Below, piece after piece: positions 16,044 to 25,524 of a stretch of DNA of 37,925 nucleotides; position 1 is the stretch's first letter; every line of letters starts with the position of its first letter. Source of the stretch: Mycolicibacterium vaccae NBRC 14118 = CIP 105934 (lineage in GTDB: Bacteria > Actinomycetota > Actinomycetes > Mycobacteriales > Mycobacteriaceae); the NCBI RefSeq assembly GCF_001552715.1, contig NZ_BCRS01000040.1:1-37925 (forward strand), written 5' to 3'. A program made the translations under genes and the position numbers. The notes beneath the pieces are model-generated. The model searched no databases and had not been told where the DNA came from. It worked only from the letters and a program-made list of their open reading frames with translations.

Positions 16044-17127
16044 GCCCCGGATGGGTTCGAAGCAGCCATCCCGCCAGGTGCCCGCCAGTAACTGACAGAT
16101 CCCGCCGCCGCCCCGAACACGGGGTTCGGCGTTATCCGCAACGCCCAGTTACGGATAACCCCCAGCGCGGGCGTACGTGGCGTGGCGACATACGATCCCG
16201 CTTTCGCGCCTCCGTAGACCGCCAGCATCCGCGGCCATCGCCGCGCCAACCCGGCCGGGCCTCGGCAGGCCAAAGTGACGGCGTCCTCCATGGCCAGGGC
16301 CGCGCCTTGTCCGAAGGTGGGTCGCATGGCATGAGCCGCATCCCCGATCAGCACTACTCTGCCGTTGATCAGATGACGTGGAGGGCGCGCCTCGAGGATC
16401 TGCGGGGTCGTCATCGCTGATGGCGAGGCCTCGGCGATGAGGCTTGGCAGTGGTTCCGCCCAATCCCGGAAGGAGCCGAGATCGGCGCCACGACGGGAGG
16501 TTCCGCCGTACACGTAGGTGCGGCCGTCGTGCAGCGGGAGGATTCCGAGATCGGTGTCGTACCCCCAGATTGTGCCGAATCCCTCAGACAGGGCGGTATC
16601 GGTGATCCACGCCCATCCGGCGATCCCGGTCTGCCGGAGCCGCGGTGCCCGCGGCCACAACGACGCCCGTGTGAGGCTGCGGGCCCCATCGGCTGCGACG
16701 ACCAGATCGAACTGATGCCGAGCACCTTGAGCTTCGACGACACCATCAGCGGTGACAGCGCTGACCGGGCACTGGTAACGAATGCAGTCGGGGGCAGCGC
16801 TGCAGTCAACCAGGAGATCAACTGAGCGCGCGGCACGCACGCGAACTCTGCTCCTCCTGTGAGTCGGCCCATTGTGCTGCGAACCAGCACGCGGCCGCTA
16901 CTGTTCCGGATCGTAGCTGGCATGTCCGACCACGGGTGCGTCGATAAGTGGTCATCGACGCTCAGTATTTTGAGACACCTCAACGCATTCGGTGCAAGGG
17001 AAATCGCTCCTCCCGCCGAAGACGGGCCAGCAGCTCGTTCGAAAACCGTGACTTTATGGCCCTCGCGGCGGAAGGCGATGGCCGCAGCCAAGCCACCAAA
17101 CCCACCACCGATTACACCCACCTGCAC
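16040..17127 (-). pseudogene. FAD-dependent monooxygenase, frameshifted in a C5 run
   Basis: The N-terminal frame from GTG 17127 has the FAD dinucleotide fold (VGVIGGGFGGLAAAIAF) and FACVPRAQLISWL. At the GGGGG run 16790-16794 (CCCCC on the coding strand) the reading moves to the next frame: CIRYQCPVSAVTADGVV, DLVVAADGARS, and the second FAD motif GDAAHAMRPTFGQGAALAMEDA. One indel reunites a class A flavoprotein hydroxylase of about 360 residues, near normal length. Either this is a sequencing error or a recent inactivation. Its end overlaps the mycothiol-dependent enzyme gene. Substrates of such enzymes are usually aromatic; none can be assigned. Confidence 0.75.
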
Positions 17128-17303
17128 AACTGGATACTAAGAGACGTAGTACCTACGTGATAGCTGTTCGAAAGTAGGATTTCCGCCTCAGGCGTCGATT
17201 GTCAGACCGCTCCACCGAGTTCGCATTTCCCAAGTGGGGACTGCCCCCGGTTTGGTTGACTCCTGACCTGTGAGGATTCGTCCTTGCTGGAAGGGTCAGT
17301 CTG

Positions 17304-17600
17304 GTGCCGAAGCCGTTTCCCGCCGAGTTCCGCGCTGACGTCGTTGCCGTGGCCCGCAAGGGCGAGGCGCCGTTGCGCCAGGTCGCGAAGGACTTCGGGA
17401 TCTCGGAGGCCTGCCTGCACCGCTGGCTCAAGATCGCCGGTCGCCAAGATGGCGTTGCGAGGCCGGGGCCGGCCGCCGCCACGGAAGACATGGCCGCCCA
17501 GCTACGCGATGCACACAAGCGGATCAAGCTCCTCGAGCAGGAGGCCGAAGTGATGCGCCGTGCGGTCGGCTACTTGTCCCGGGCCGCCAACCCAAAATGA
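17304..17600 (+). CDS. IS3-family transposase OrfA
   Basis: A 98-residue protein with the Tnp_1 helix-turn-helix (FPAEFRADVVAVAR, then LRQVAKDFGISEACLHRWL) and a C-terminal leucine-zipper-like stretch (AQLRDAHKRIKLLEQEAEVMRRA) used for multimerisation. GTG 17304 is the start. Its TGA overlaps the ATG of orfB (ATGA at 17597-17600), the usual IS3 arrangement. Intact by itself, but without a complete OrfB it cannot transpose. Confidence 0.85.
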   Translation: MPKPFPAEFRADVVAVARKGEAPLRQVAKDFGISEACLHRWLKIAGRQDGVARPGPAAATEDMAAQLRDAHKRIKLLEQEAEVMRRAVGYLSRAANPK

Positions 17601-18030
17601 TGTACCCGCTGGTCCTCGACCTTGCCGATGACGGGATTCCCGTCACGGTGACTTGCCGGGTCCTGGGATTCTCCACCCAGGCGTTCTATAGATGGCGCAA
17701 AGCACCTCTGTCGCAGCGTGATTGGGGCGATGCGCACCTGATCAACGCCGCCCGCGACATCCACGCCGACGACCCCGCCTTCGGCTACCGGTTCATCGCT
17801 GATGAATTGCCCGGTCGCGGGATCGTCGCCGGCGAGAACCGTGTCGCCCGGTAGTGTTCCCAGGAGCGGATCTGGTCGGTCTTCGCCAAGAAGCGGGGAC
17901 TGAACCGTGGATCCGGCCCACCGGTGCATGACGACCTCGTGCAACGTCAGTTCAGCGCACAGGCTGCCGACCAAGTCTGGCTGGCCGACATCACCGAGCA
18001 CCGCACCGACGAGGGCAAGCTCGGCAGACG
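17597..18030 (+). pseudogene. IS3-family transposase OrfB, nonsense and truncated
   Basis: OrfB starts at ATG 17597 with the expected N-terminal segment (SVLGFS-like CRVLGFSTQAFYRWRK, GYRFIADEL). An in-frame TAG follows VAR at 17852-17854, and the same frame continues with SQERIWSVFAKKRG and DQVWLADITEHRTDEGKL. It then runs into unrelated DNA before the second and third DDE residues. It is inactive. Confidence 0.8.
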
Positions 18031-18665
18031 ATTCAGAACGAGACAAAGCGATTCACTCCTGTCCGGTGGCCAGCATGCCTGACCACCATTTAGGCCCAAC
18101 CACTTACACAGTCAATGAGACACGCCCGGAGCTTCGCCGCAACGCAGCGGCCGAGTCCGACTTTGGACGGTCTCTCGAAGAATCACGCGATGACCTTCAA
18201 TCACTCGGCTACGACACGCCGGTACCGCTGATCAGGTCGACTCGTAGACCACTCTGCTGGACGCAACCCAGCGTCTCCGGATAGTCCTCCAAAACCGCTG
18301 CCCCGACGATTTATTCGCCGCCCTGCTAGCGTCAAGCAGTCCGTCGGTGTTGCGACGTTGACTAGACCCCACCTCGGAGCAGGCTGCTCAGAATCCAACC
18401 GGAGCCGAGACCAGAATCGCTGCCAGGGGGGAACAGGTCGGCTCAACGACACGCAGCGTGCGCGGTTGCCTACCTCTGAGCGGGCGTGCGGCCACCAGGT
18501 CGGTGACCGCTAGTCGGTGGTGGTAGCTCTCACGCGATCACGGAACCCACGACGGAAGTCGGGCCCGATTCGCGCCCCTGCATTACGTCGCCCAAAGCGA
18601 ACGTCGCGTCGAGCTTGCGCTGGTATTCGACATTGATCTGCCGGCAAACCTGAAACCCGAATTCT
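18031..18665. other. Region with no recognised gene
   Basis: This lies between the truncated IS element and the next oxidoreductase gene. A leftward frame ending at 18530 (RQINVEYQRKLDATFALG) reads like protein but has no start or known family, so it may be the tail of a lost gene. Nothing else is recognisable. Confidence 0.4.
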
Positions 18666-19523
18666 TCACTGGGCGGGGCGATACTCGGCCAAGGCGCGGA
18701 AGGCCGGCACCGGTGATGCGGTGGGGTCCTCGGCGAAAACCTGGATGCCGACATGGTTGGCACCCGCGGCGAGGTGATCGTTGATCCGGGCGTAGATCCG
18801 CTCCGGGGAACCGTGAGCGACCAGGGCATCGATGAGTGCGTCGCTGCCTGATCTGTCGACATCTGCTTGGGTGAACCCGTGCCGCAACAAGTTGTTGGTG
18901 TAGTTGCGCAAGCCCAGGTAGGGGTTCTGGACCGCGGAACGGCCGATCGTTCGTGCCTTCTCGTCGTCCTCGGTCAGCACGACCTTGTGCTCGGGTGCCA
19001 GGAATGCATTGCTGCCCAGCAGCTCTCGCGCATGCCGCGTGTGCGCGGGCACGGTGAGATAGGGATGCGCACCTAACGTCTTATCGCCGGCCAGTGTAAG
19101 AGTCTTGGTCCCCAGGGCGCCGATCACGATCGCGTCGGCCGGTACACCGTCATCGAGAAGCCGGTCGACATAATCGACGATACGCGCGTAGGGCTTGTCG
19201 TAGGCGTCTCGCTTCTCGGGGTGGCCGAGGCCGACTCCCAGCAGCAGGCGAGGTCCGTAGCGATCGACGATCCGGTGGTAGTGCTGAGCGATGCTGCGGG
19301 GATCGTCTTGCCACATGTTGATAATCGCGCTCGCGATGACCGCATGTTTCGTCGCGGCGATCATCTGCTCGAGCAAGCGCATGTCACCTACGGGGTCGGG
19401 GCCGATCCCCACCCAGATCGTCTGGTAGCCGAGCTCTTCGAGCTCGGGCGCGTACTCGACACGGGGGGCGTCGCCCAGTGCGGGATTGAGCCAGGCTCCG
19501 TAGGTGCCGAACTGTTCGTGCAC
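18666..19523 (-). CDS. LLM-class F420-dependent oxidoreductase, MSMEG_4141-type
   Basis: About 285 residues with the luciferase-like fold: GTYGAWLNPALGDAP, YAPELEELGYQTIWVG, IINMWQDDP, LLLGVGLGHPE and ADAIVIGALGTKTL. These fit the MSMEG_4141-type F420 oxidoreductases; the substrate is unknown. The frame is open up to 19667, but GTG 19523 has AAGGAG nine bases upstream and begins right before the conserved domain, so I use it. It lies downstream of a broken MerR gene on the same strand, possibly its former regulator. Confidence 0.85.
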   Translation of the reverse strand: MHEQFGTYGAWLNPALGDAPRVEYAPELEELGYQTIWVGIGPDPVGDMRLLEQMIAATKHAVIASAIINMWQDDPRSIAQHYHRIVDRYGPRLLLGVGLGHPEKRDAYDKPYARIVDYVDRLLDDGVPADAIVIGALGTKTLTLAGDKTLGAHPYLTVPAHTRHARELLGSNAFLAPEHKVVLTEDDEKARTIGRSAVQNPYLGLRNYTNNLLRHGFTQADVDRSGSDALIDALVAHGSPERIYARINDHLAAGANHVGIQVFAEDPTASPVPAFRALAEYRPAQ

Positions 19524-19623
19524 GTCAACCGTCTCCTTCGGGATCGGCCCATACATGGGCGCGAGGTAAACCGCGGGGACTGGCGCCCCGTCGGGGTTTG
19601 GGAATCGACCTGATGGGTTTGCG

Positions 19624-20164
19624 TCACCGTGCGTTCCGGGAGTGAACTCGCCGAGGGCTGCCGCCACTCCGGGGGTGGGCAGTGCTGAAGATCGGCCAGC
19701 GGACCTCCGTAGCGGTGAACTTCGTCGGCTGTGAGTGCGTGCTGCCGATGTAGTGCTCGCGGATCGGCCCCTGGTGGCTGATCAGACGTTCGTTCACGTA
19801 TGTACCCAGCGCCGCGTAACTGCAGTGATGCCGTCGTCGTGGCCTACGCGTGGGGAGAACCGCGTATTCGGCTGCAGGCAGGACCTCGGCCTGGACACCG
19901 TCCGGGGGATGAGCGGATGGCGGCGCGGAGACGAACACGTCTGCGCTGCCATGTGATTCGAGGAACAGTGTTCGGTCGTAGAGCCCGTCGGAATCGGCGG
20001 ATGACCTGCGTGTGATCGACCTGGCTGGTGTCGTAGACGCGGTACCCGGTGTGGACGTCGATGCGCGCCGGCTCGACTATGCCGATATCGTGGTAGAGCC
20101 GTAGCGCCTTGCGACTGAGGCCCGTCATGACGGCGAAGTCGCCGATCGAGACCTTCGCGGCCAT
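19624..20164 (-). pseudogene. MerR-family regulator with GyrI-like effector domain, disrupted
   Basis: The N-terminal frame from ATG 20164 (site GAGGAGGGCGCC) is a good MerR HTH: VSIGDFAVMTGLSRKALRLY, then GYRVYDTSQVDHTQVIRRFR. After about 60 residues it loses similarity. In another frame the effector-binding domain end appears (GTYVNERLISHQGPIREHYI, then ATEVRWPIFSTA), closing at 19624. The middle, including the dimerisation helix, is deleted or scrambled. This is a dead gene of an AraC-effector/GyrI-domain MerR regulator. Confidence 0.75.
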
Positions 20165-20484
20165 GGCGCCCTCCTCTAAGATCCGCTCTGCGTCCTACGG
20201 GTGAGGCCATCGTGCAGTCTCCCCCCGGGGGAAGGTCAACATCACGGCGCGGCTCCGATGGTTTCGCCGCCCAGGGGGTGACCTTTCCCTTACGGCAACC
20301 TCCATTGCGGGGTCATGCCCAACACCGCAGACTGGGATGCACACCCGAACAACGCACGTACATGACCGCGCTCGACGCCTGCGAGGTGGATCGAGCACTG
20401 GCCACACTCACCACCGTTTTACGAGTACCGGATCCCACAAGTCCTCGCCCACTTGCGTCAACACAGAGCAGCGGTCCCGTTCCT
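20165..20484. other. Upstream region of the MerR relic
   Basis: Apart from the MerR-type promoter (20209-20239) no gene is recognised. Several frames are open but carry no family signature. Confidence 0.4.
20209..20239 (-). promoter_or_regulatory. MerR-type promoter with 19-bp spacer and overlapping dyad
   Basis: Read leftwards, TTGACC (20239-20234) and CACGAT (20214-20209) are 19 bases apart, the elongated spacing typical of MerR-controlled promoters. A near-perfect dyad, CTTCCCCC/GGGGGGAG (20234-20219), fills the spacer. The start of the MerR relic follows 45 bases downstream. It looks like a self-regulated promoter that survived the decay of its regulator. Confidence 0.6.
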
Positions 20485-20789
20485 TCACCTCTTCTTCCTC
20501 TGCCTCCCGCTTTCGGCGGTGTCCAACTCGGAAAATGACAGGGTCACTTCCACGCTCAGCGTGCGAGTGGCAGGAGCGTCCGACTCACCCGCGGGCGCAT
20601 GAAAGTCCTCCACTCGAACTGTCCGCTGGTCCCGCGACACGCAAAAGAGGCGCATCAAAGCTACACAGACGGCAGTCTTCCCGGATCCGTTGGCGCCCAC
20701 GAGCGCGGTAATCTTCGAATCCAGCTGTAACGGTTACGATTTCGAGTCAAGCAACGGAAGTTCGTGAGCTTGACACTCTCTATGTGCAT
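20485..20789 (-). pseudogene. N-terminal relic of an OLD-family ATPase/nuclease
   Basis: From ATG 20789 the first frame gives MHIESVKLTNFRCL, the standard start of SMC/OLD-like ATPases. A frameshift near 20720-20735 then leads to ITALVGANGSGKTAV, the Walker A, continuing LMRLFCVSRDQRTVRVEDFH and LSVEVTLSFSELD to a stop at 20485. OLD-family proteins (with a C-terminal TOPRIM nuclease) act in phage defence, including the GajA subunit of Gabija. Only about 100 of some 550-650 residues remain, so it is inactive. The assignment rests on the N-terminal pattern alone. Confidence 0.6.
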
Positions 20790-21619
20790 TCGACGACCCT
20801 CTGCCCTTCGAGTCGCCCGCGCGATTGCATCGTTTGAAGACAGGCCCTGCTCTCAGTCCGAAAAATCTCACTTCCATGTCCAATTGGACATCGTCTGGAC
20901 ATTTGGGTTGAACATCAAACTTGAGCAGCCACACACGATGTCGAGATGCAGCGAGGATTGATAGGACTCGCCAGGCTACTTTGACAAGACTTCGGCGTGT
21001 CGCGGAGGTTTGTTAATCTTCGTTGCGAACGTCCAGCTCAGCGATTGTCCGGTAGGTCACGACTCGAACGAGATAGGCGTTGAGCGCCTTCGCTAACGAC
21101 CACGGTGTTGTCGATAATAGCCGCTGGCCCGAAGTTAGCGGCGAGCTGTTCACGATCCGCCCGGTTGCCGGGTCAGCAGAAGCACTACCCGGCGCCGAAG
21201 TCGCAGTGAATCCCTGAAGTTCCCACTCGCGCAGCCGCAGCCGATTCCTGTGGGAGTTGTCATGCCGAAGGCCAAGATGAACGTGTGCTCACCGTCTACC
21301 TGGATCAGAACAAGTGGACCGACTTGGCGAGGGCCGCCTCGGGCCTTTCAACGGGGCTACCTTCGTCGAAACATTGACCTTATTCAAACGAACCGCGGAC
21401 GAGTGCCAAGTCCTGAACCAGTAGTCGTAGCCGAACCCGGCCGACGGCTGTTCCACGATGCCACTTTCAGACGTGGCGACGCATCTTAGCCGCACAATCC
21501 GTCGATGCCCGGCCGTGTCAGCGACAACCGTGCCCGCAGTTTTCGCAGAAGACTGACCCTCTGCGATAACAGACTCGCAAAAAATCGGCTGTGAAACGAG
21601 GACGGCGTCTGTGTTGATG
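20790..21619. other. Decayed region with unassigned protein-like frames
   Basis: No intact gene. A rightward frame near 21283-21372 reads VLTVYLDQNKWTDLARAASG, protein-like and resembling the first strand and helix of a PIN-like domain, but it stops after 30 codons. A leftward open frame without a start ends at 21013 (AYLVRVVTYRTIAELDVRNED), and a competing frame (REQLAANFGPAAIIDNTVVV) overlaps it. I cannot assign any of them. A perfect palindrome lies at 20876-20891. Confidence 0.35.
20876..20891. promoter_or_regulatory. 16-bp perfect palindrome, candidate operator
   Basis: ATGTCCAATTGGACAT is fully self-complementary, and a further half-site (GGACAT) follows five bases later at 20897-20902. 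It lies 87 bases upstream of the OLD-family start and may be the operator of the lost defence operon. Confidence 0.4.
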
Positions 21620-21895
21620 TCATGGTTGAGTTTTGAGCATCGCATGCAGTCCTCGTAGCCGATCGCCCAACTCATCAAAGGTGAGTATCTGTACGCCCTG
21701 GAACCCTTCCCTGAAACGCATAAAGGACAACCTCCTCGCATCACCATCAATCGACGCGAGCGTGCCAGCGATCACCGCACCCCTAACCACCGCCGTTTCG
21801 ACCGGTTCGGCCTCTGTCGTCTGCTTCACGATGTCACGGAAGTCGGTTAGCGCAGACTCCATCTGCGCCTGAATTTGAGCAATCGCACCAGCTAG
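21620..21895 (-). pseudogene. C-terminal fragment resembling Shedu (DUF4263) proteins
   Basis: The frame opens after TAA 21898-21896 and reads AGAIAQIQAQMESALTDFRDIV, VRGAVIAGTLASIDGDARRLSFM, and closes FQGVQILTFDELGDRLRGLHAML. The ending (gly-val-x-ile-leu-thr-phe-asp-glu-leu) matches my recollection of the DUF4263/Shedu SduA C-terminus. The PD-(D/E)xK nuclease core that should precede it is not present. ATG 21862 could start an 80-residue remnant, but without the nuclease it would not work. An alternative is the tail of another defence protein. Confidence 0.4.
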
Positions 21896-21996
21896 TTACG
21901 GGCTAGGCGGAAAAACTTCGGCGCCCCCAGCACCTCGGTAGCGGGGCCCTAACAGCGAAGTACTGTGCCACCGCGCCCGCAGATGCTGTGTCCTTC

Positions 21997-22485
21997 ATGC
22001 GTGTCGATACGGGCTCCACGATGGTCAGAGAAGTTCAGGAGTTCATCGGCGAGCTGCGCTCCATGATGGATGCGGTGGACGCCGCTGGCGGTGACGTGGC
22101 CCGAATCGCGACTATCTACGACATCAACCTACGGTCGGTGAAGAAGATGACTAGCGCAGACCTCGTCGTCGCGGTATCCCCGGACGCAACCGGACAGGTC
22201 GTGGTAAAAAAAACCGACCCGAACGTTACACACCCCTTCAGCTTGAAGGAGCTGCTGGATCGGGTGAACGCCAAACGAAACGGCCGCACTCTGACCACCT
22301 ATGACCACCAGGCGATCTCATGGAAGGAAGACCTGCGCAGCAAAGAGACGTATGCCTGGAAACACAGCAAGGGGGTCTCGTATGCGTGGTCACCGGCCGC
22401 TGTGACCTACTTCGGCTCGCTGACCGACGAGGACTACGACCGCGTGCGCGCCGAATACAGGGCCGCCCAGCAGACAAAGAGGTGA
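21997..22485 (+). CDS. Hypothetical protein, probably 5'-truncated, with a winged-helix-like C-terminus
   Basis: About 162 residues from ATG 21997. The same frame stays open and protein-like up to about 21907 (LTAKYCATAPADAVSF), which suggests that the original N-terminus is lost. The C-terminal part (HPFSLKELLDRVNAKRNGRTLTT, YDHQAI, YAWKHSKGVSYAWSPAAVTYFG) has the shape of a small winged helix like that at the end of DUF3644-type proteins; this is a weak resemblance. No signal or membrane segment. It stands next to the OLD and Shedu-like relics and is convergent with the kinase gene. Confidence 0.45.
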   Translation: MRVDTGSTMVREVQEFIGELRSMMDAVDAAGGDVARIATIYDINLRSVKKMTSADLVVAVSPDATGQVVVKKTDPNVTHPFSLKELLDRVNAKRNGRTLTTYDHQAISWKEDLRSKETYAWKHSKGVSYAWSPAAVTYFGSLTDEDYDRVRAEYRAAQQTKR

Positions 22486-22618
22486 GCGCGAGCTGGCACG
22501 GGCATTCCAGCAGATCCCGAATCGGATCGGGACCCTTGGTCTTCTCTCGCGCCAGTCGATTCGCCACCACGACTTCTTCTTCAGGGACGGCGATTCCGCT
22601 GATAACGCCGCGCAACGT

Positions 22619-24439
22619 TCAGCTAGCGCTGACGGTTTGGAGCATCTCTTCGACGACCCGTTCAGCGTCTGGTGGCGCCCAATCTGGGTCCTTAGGGAAG
22701 CCTTCGGTCGGCCCATATGCGGTGGCACCCTGAGGCACCCCGCAGGTCCGAACCTCGGCGACCACGTTGAGTTGTGCACCTAGAGCCTGTTGGCAGGCGC
22801 CCGGCCCGTTCAGCCCGTCGTTCTTCGCCATGGAGATGGCGATGACATCCGCATTGCGGTGCACAGGACCGAGGACGTATCCCGCACCGTTCTCGTAGCC
22901 GAGAATTGCGTCGACCTCGGCGTTCGCGCAAGCCTCCCACTGTGTTTGGGATGCAGTAAGGAAGCGTTGCGCATCGGCGGCAGAGGGAAAAGTGGCAGCG
23001 GTCTGCTGTAGGAGGTGTGGTTCTCCTGCGGATCCGCCGTACAAGCTTCCGAAGGTGCGGGTCTTCATCGCGGTCGCGCCAGCAGGGTCGTATACCTCAT
23101 GTTCACCGGTAAACACCACTCCGACGCATGACCTCGGCGTCACTTGGTCTGAGTGGTCCGACGTCCCGTAGAAAGCCGAGTCGAGTGCGAGCCCTCCTCC
23201 CCCGCCACCAGAAGGGTCATCGGTAACTTCGACCCCCAGGATCCTGCTCAGTTCAGTATCGGAGAGCAGGACGCCATCGATTTCGTGGGGCGACAGTGTG
23301 GGTGGCGGCGGCGGCGGGGGCGGTGGTGCTGGCCGCACTAGTGAGCTTTGAGCTGGTGCAGACACGCTGGGCGACTGGGCTTGTGAGCGATCCGGGCTCG
23401 CGGATGTTTCGGAATGCCAAGGGCGCCATGTGAAGAGGACTCCGCCAACGATTACGACAGCCGCGACGATCGCGACGGCGACTAAGGTCCCGTGCTGCCG
23501 CTTAGCGATGGTGGGTACGATCTCGATTTCTGCGCCAACGCGTTTGGGTCTATGAATGGCTGCTGGCGTTGTCGTGGCGGCTGCTAGTCCCCGAGCTGGG
23601 CCCGACTGCTCGGCGAACGCGCGGGCGAAGTCGCCGCATCGTCGAAAGCGGTCGTCGGGTTGCTTGGCAAGTGCCGCAGCCAATACAGCATCAAGTTTCG
23701 CAAGTTCGGGTCGAGTGTCGGCGAGTGCGGGGGGCGAATTGTTGAGGTGGCGGCTGATGACGACGGCGGGGTTCGAGTTCGCAAAGAGCGGTTCTCCGGT
23801 TAGTAGGTGGTAGGCGGTCGCTGCGAGCGCGTATTGGTCGGTACGCCCATCGACGTCTTCTCCTAGGAGCTGTTCGGGCGCGCAGTAGGCGACGGTTCCG
23901 ACAGTCATGTTCGTCGCGGTGAGTCCGCTGATGTCGTTGGCGTTGCGGGCTATTCCGAAATCGGTTAGCAGCACACGCTGTTCTTCGTCGTCGTCGACAT
24001 GGGTGAGCATGATGTTGGCTGGCTTGACGTCTCGGTGAAGGAGACCTCGCTTGTGGGCCGCGTCGAGCGCGCTGGCGATTGCTGTCACGATGCGCGCCAC
24101 TTCGTCGACCGGCATTCCGGCGGGGTAGCGCTCTGCTACCAGTTTCGCCGCGTCGAGACCGTCGACGAAGTCCATCGAGATCCACAGCTGGCCGTCCGCC
24201 TCGCCTCTGTCGTGTACGCCAACGATGTTGGGATGCCACAGTGTTGACGCCAGATCGGCTTCGCGAGTGAATCGTGCGCGGTACTCCTCGTCGGCGGACC
24301 ATTCCGGGGGGAGCAACTTGATGGCGTCGCGACGAGGTAACCGTGGATGCTGCGCGAGATACACCTCTCCCATCCCGCCACTACCGAGCTGGTGGAGAAT
24401 TGTGTAGCCCGCGAAGTGCTGCCCCTCGCTTAGTGCCAT
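22619..24439 (-). CDS. PknH-like transmembrane Ser/Thr protein kinase with PknH_C sensor domain
   Basis: 606 residues. The Hanks-type kinase domain (1-280) has GSGGMGEVY, the ATP-binding Lys41, HRDVKPAN with catalytic Asp137, DFG at 160-162, and an activation loop [20 protein letters not shown] with the expected Thr sites. One membrane helix (about 318-337) separates it from a Pro-rich spacer (PPPPPPPPP) and an extracellular sensor domain from about 390 to the end. That domain has four Cys (RSCVG, WEACAN, GACQQ, RTCGV), as in PknH_C, which forms two disulfides. M. tuberculosis PknH phosphorylates EmbR; no EmbR is seen here. The amidase gene lies 33 bases upstream on the same strand, so the two are probably co-transcribed. 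Confidence 0.92.
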   Translation of the reverse strand: MALSEGQHFAGYTILHQLGSGGMGEVYLAQHPRLPRRDAIKLLPPEWSADEEYRARFTREADLASTLWHPNIVGVHDRGEADGQLWISMDFVDGLDAAKLVAERYPAGMPVDEVARIVTAIASALDAAHKRGLLHRDVKPANIMLTHVDDDEEQRVLLTDFGIARNANDISGLTATNMTVGTVAYCAPEQLLGEDVDGRTDQYALAATAYHLLTGEPLFANSNPAVVISRHLNNSPPALADTRPELAKLDAVLAAALAKQPDDRFRRCGDFARAFAEQSGPARGLAAATTTPAAIHRPKRVGAEIEIVPTIAKRQHGTLVAVAIVAAVVIVGGVLFTWRPWHSETSASPDRSQAQSPSVSAPAQSSLVRPAPPPPPPPPPTLSPHEIDGVLLSDTELSRILGVEVTDDPSGGGGGGLALDSAFYGTSDHSDQVTPRSCVGVVFTGEHEVYDPAGATAMKTRTFGSLYGGSAGEPHLLQQTAATFPSAADAQRFLTASQTQWEACANAEVDAILGYENGAGYVLGPVHRNADVIAISMAKNDGLNGPGACQQALGAQLNVVAEVRTCGVPQGATAYGPTEGFPKDPDWAPPDAERVVEEMLQTVSAS

Positions 24440-24472
24440 AGCCCGAATGCCCCCATCATCCGTATTTTCGTC

Positions 24473-25321
24473 CTATTGCCCGGCCTCTATGGCGGCCACA
24501 AGCTGCGCGGCTTCGGGGCCGCTGATCATCGGCAAGCTGAACGGTCCGGCGGCGAGTAAGGCGTCCACACGGCGAGTGAGATCTCCCGACTCGACGTGGG
24601 CATACAGGCCGGCACCAGGACACGCGGTGGCCGCGTAATCCTGATGTCCTTCGACCTCGGTCGAGCTAATGGGGAATTCGGATCGGGCCCATGCGAACGC
24701 CATCGCAGCGCCCTGTAGCTGTTCTTCGGTGACTACCTCTTCCTCGAAGTTGCCTTCGCAGAGGACCAGGAAGTGGCCCGTGGTGTCGTATTCAGTGGCG
24801 GTGTCGCCTTTGATCCAGGGATCGCGTAGTTGGTAGATGTTGCCGTTGCGGTCGACGCCGACGTGGTAGGCAATGTCGATCCACCCATGTTGGTTCTGGT
24901 GCAGCTGCTGATGTTGAAGTAATCGGGCGGGGGCGTTGCGGTTATCGCCGAGCACCACTCCCGTGTGATGAATAGTCATGCGGGTGGGGGTGTGCGGAAT
25001 GCCGCCGGGTCGAGCCGACTGGGCACCCCAACCGTCCCGGGAGATCATGCGCGGTACGACTGTCGACGACGGCACCGTCTGCTCTATCGGCGGCGGTGGC
25101 TCCGGCGGCGCTGCCTGAGCTGTGGTGGTCTGTGGGGTTGACGGCGGGGCGGGAGGGTTTTCTGGTGTGGCGGAATTCGCCACCACGGACGGTTGCGAGC
25201 AAGCACTGAGCGCGGTTGCTAAACTCGCAGTCCCGGCGAGAGCCAAGAGCTGTCGACGGTTGAACGGGCCATCGAAAACACCACCGGACACATCCGCCCC
25301 CCGTGTGCGCATGCCCGCCAC
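24473..25321 (-). CDS. Lipoprotein N-acetylmuramoyl-L-alanine amidase (PGRP/Amidase_2 type)
   Basis: About 282 residues (start GTG 25321 or ATG 25312). A twin-arginine signal (FNRRQLLALAG) ends in a lipobox LSAC, so the protein is probably exported by Tat and lipid-anchored. A Pro/Thr-rich linker (to about residue 85) leads to the amidase domain: RDGWGA, IHHTG with zinc His, DIAYHVGVDRNGNIYQLR with the catalytic Tyr, and VEGHQDYAATACPG with the second zinc His and Cys. These ligands suit a functional zinc amidase that cuts the peptide stem from muramic acid. It precedes the PknH-like kinase gene and diverges from the second kinase, so cell-wall trimming and kinase sensing may be linked. Confidence 0.9.
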   Translation of the reverse strand: MAGMRTRGADVSGGVFDGPFNRRQLLALAGTASLATALSACSQPSVVANSATPENPPAPPSTPQTTTAQAAPPEPPPPIEQTVPSSTVVPRMISRDGWGAQSARPGGIPHTPTRMTIHHTGVVLGDNRNAPARLLQHQQLHQNQHGWIDIAYHVGVDRNGNIYQLRDPWIKGDTATEYDTTGHFLVLCEGNFEEEVVTEEQLQGAAMAFAWARSEFPISSTEVEGHQDYAATACPGAGLYAHVESGDLTRRVDALLAAGPFSLPMISGPEAAQLVAAIEAGQ

Positions 25322-25524
25322 GATACGGAGGCCAATGCGGTTACGGTGTGACTTCTACCGGATAGCGGCAGGTGCTGGGACCATCCATCGTGGCCAGAAC
25401 GGGTGTAGCTCCAATTCAACGAACCAGTGGTGAGTTCGCGAATCGAGGCAGGCCGTTGCCTCCGCTGATCGCTTAACCGGCAGATAAGGCCACCTCTGTC
25501 GATGGTCCTGGTTAAGATTCGCGC

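Larger units (their letters stand above)
17232..18030 (+). mobile_element. Truncated IS3-family insertion sequence
   Basis: The left part of an IS3-type element: a probable left terminal repeat near 17232-17262 (GGGGACTGCCCCCGGTTTGG), orfA, and the first third of orfB. The sequence stops matching a transposase just past the first catalytic Asp region (WLADITEHRTDEGK), near 18020. The right end is missing, so no matching inverted repeat or target duplication can be shown. The left boundary is tentative. Confidence 0.7.

Noticed and set aside
19524..19667. N-terminal extension of the second LLM oxidoreductase
   Set aside because: GTG 19523 has a strong ribosome site and starts just before the conserved domain; the extension approaches the MerR relic.
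21013..21270. Leftward open frame of about 85 codons ending at 21013
   Set aside because: It has no start codon, no recognised family, and overlaps another equally protein-like frame; kept only as a note in the decayed region.
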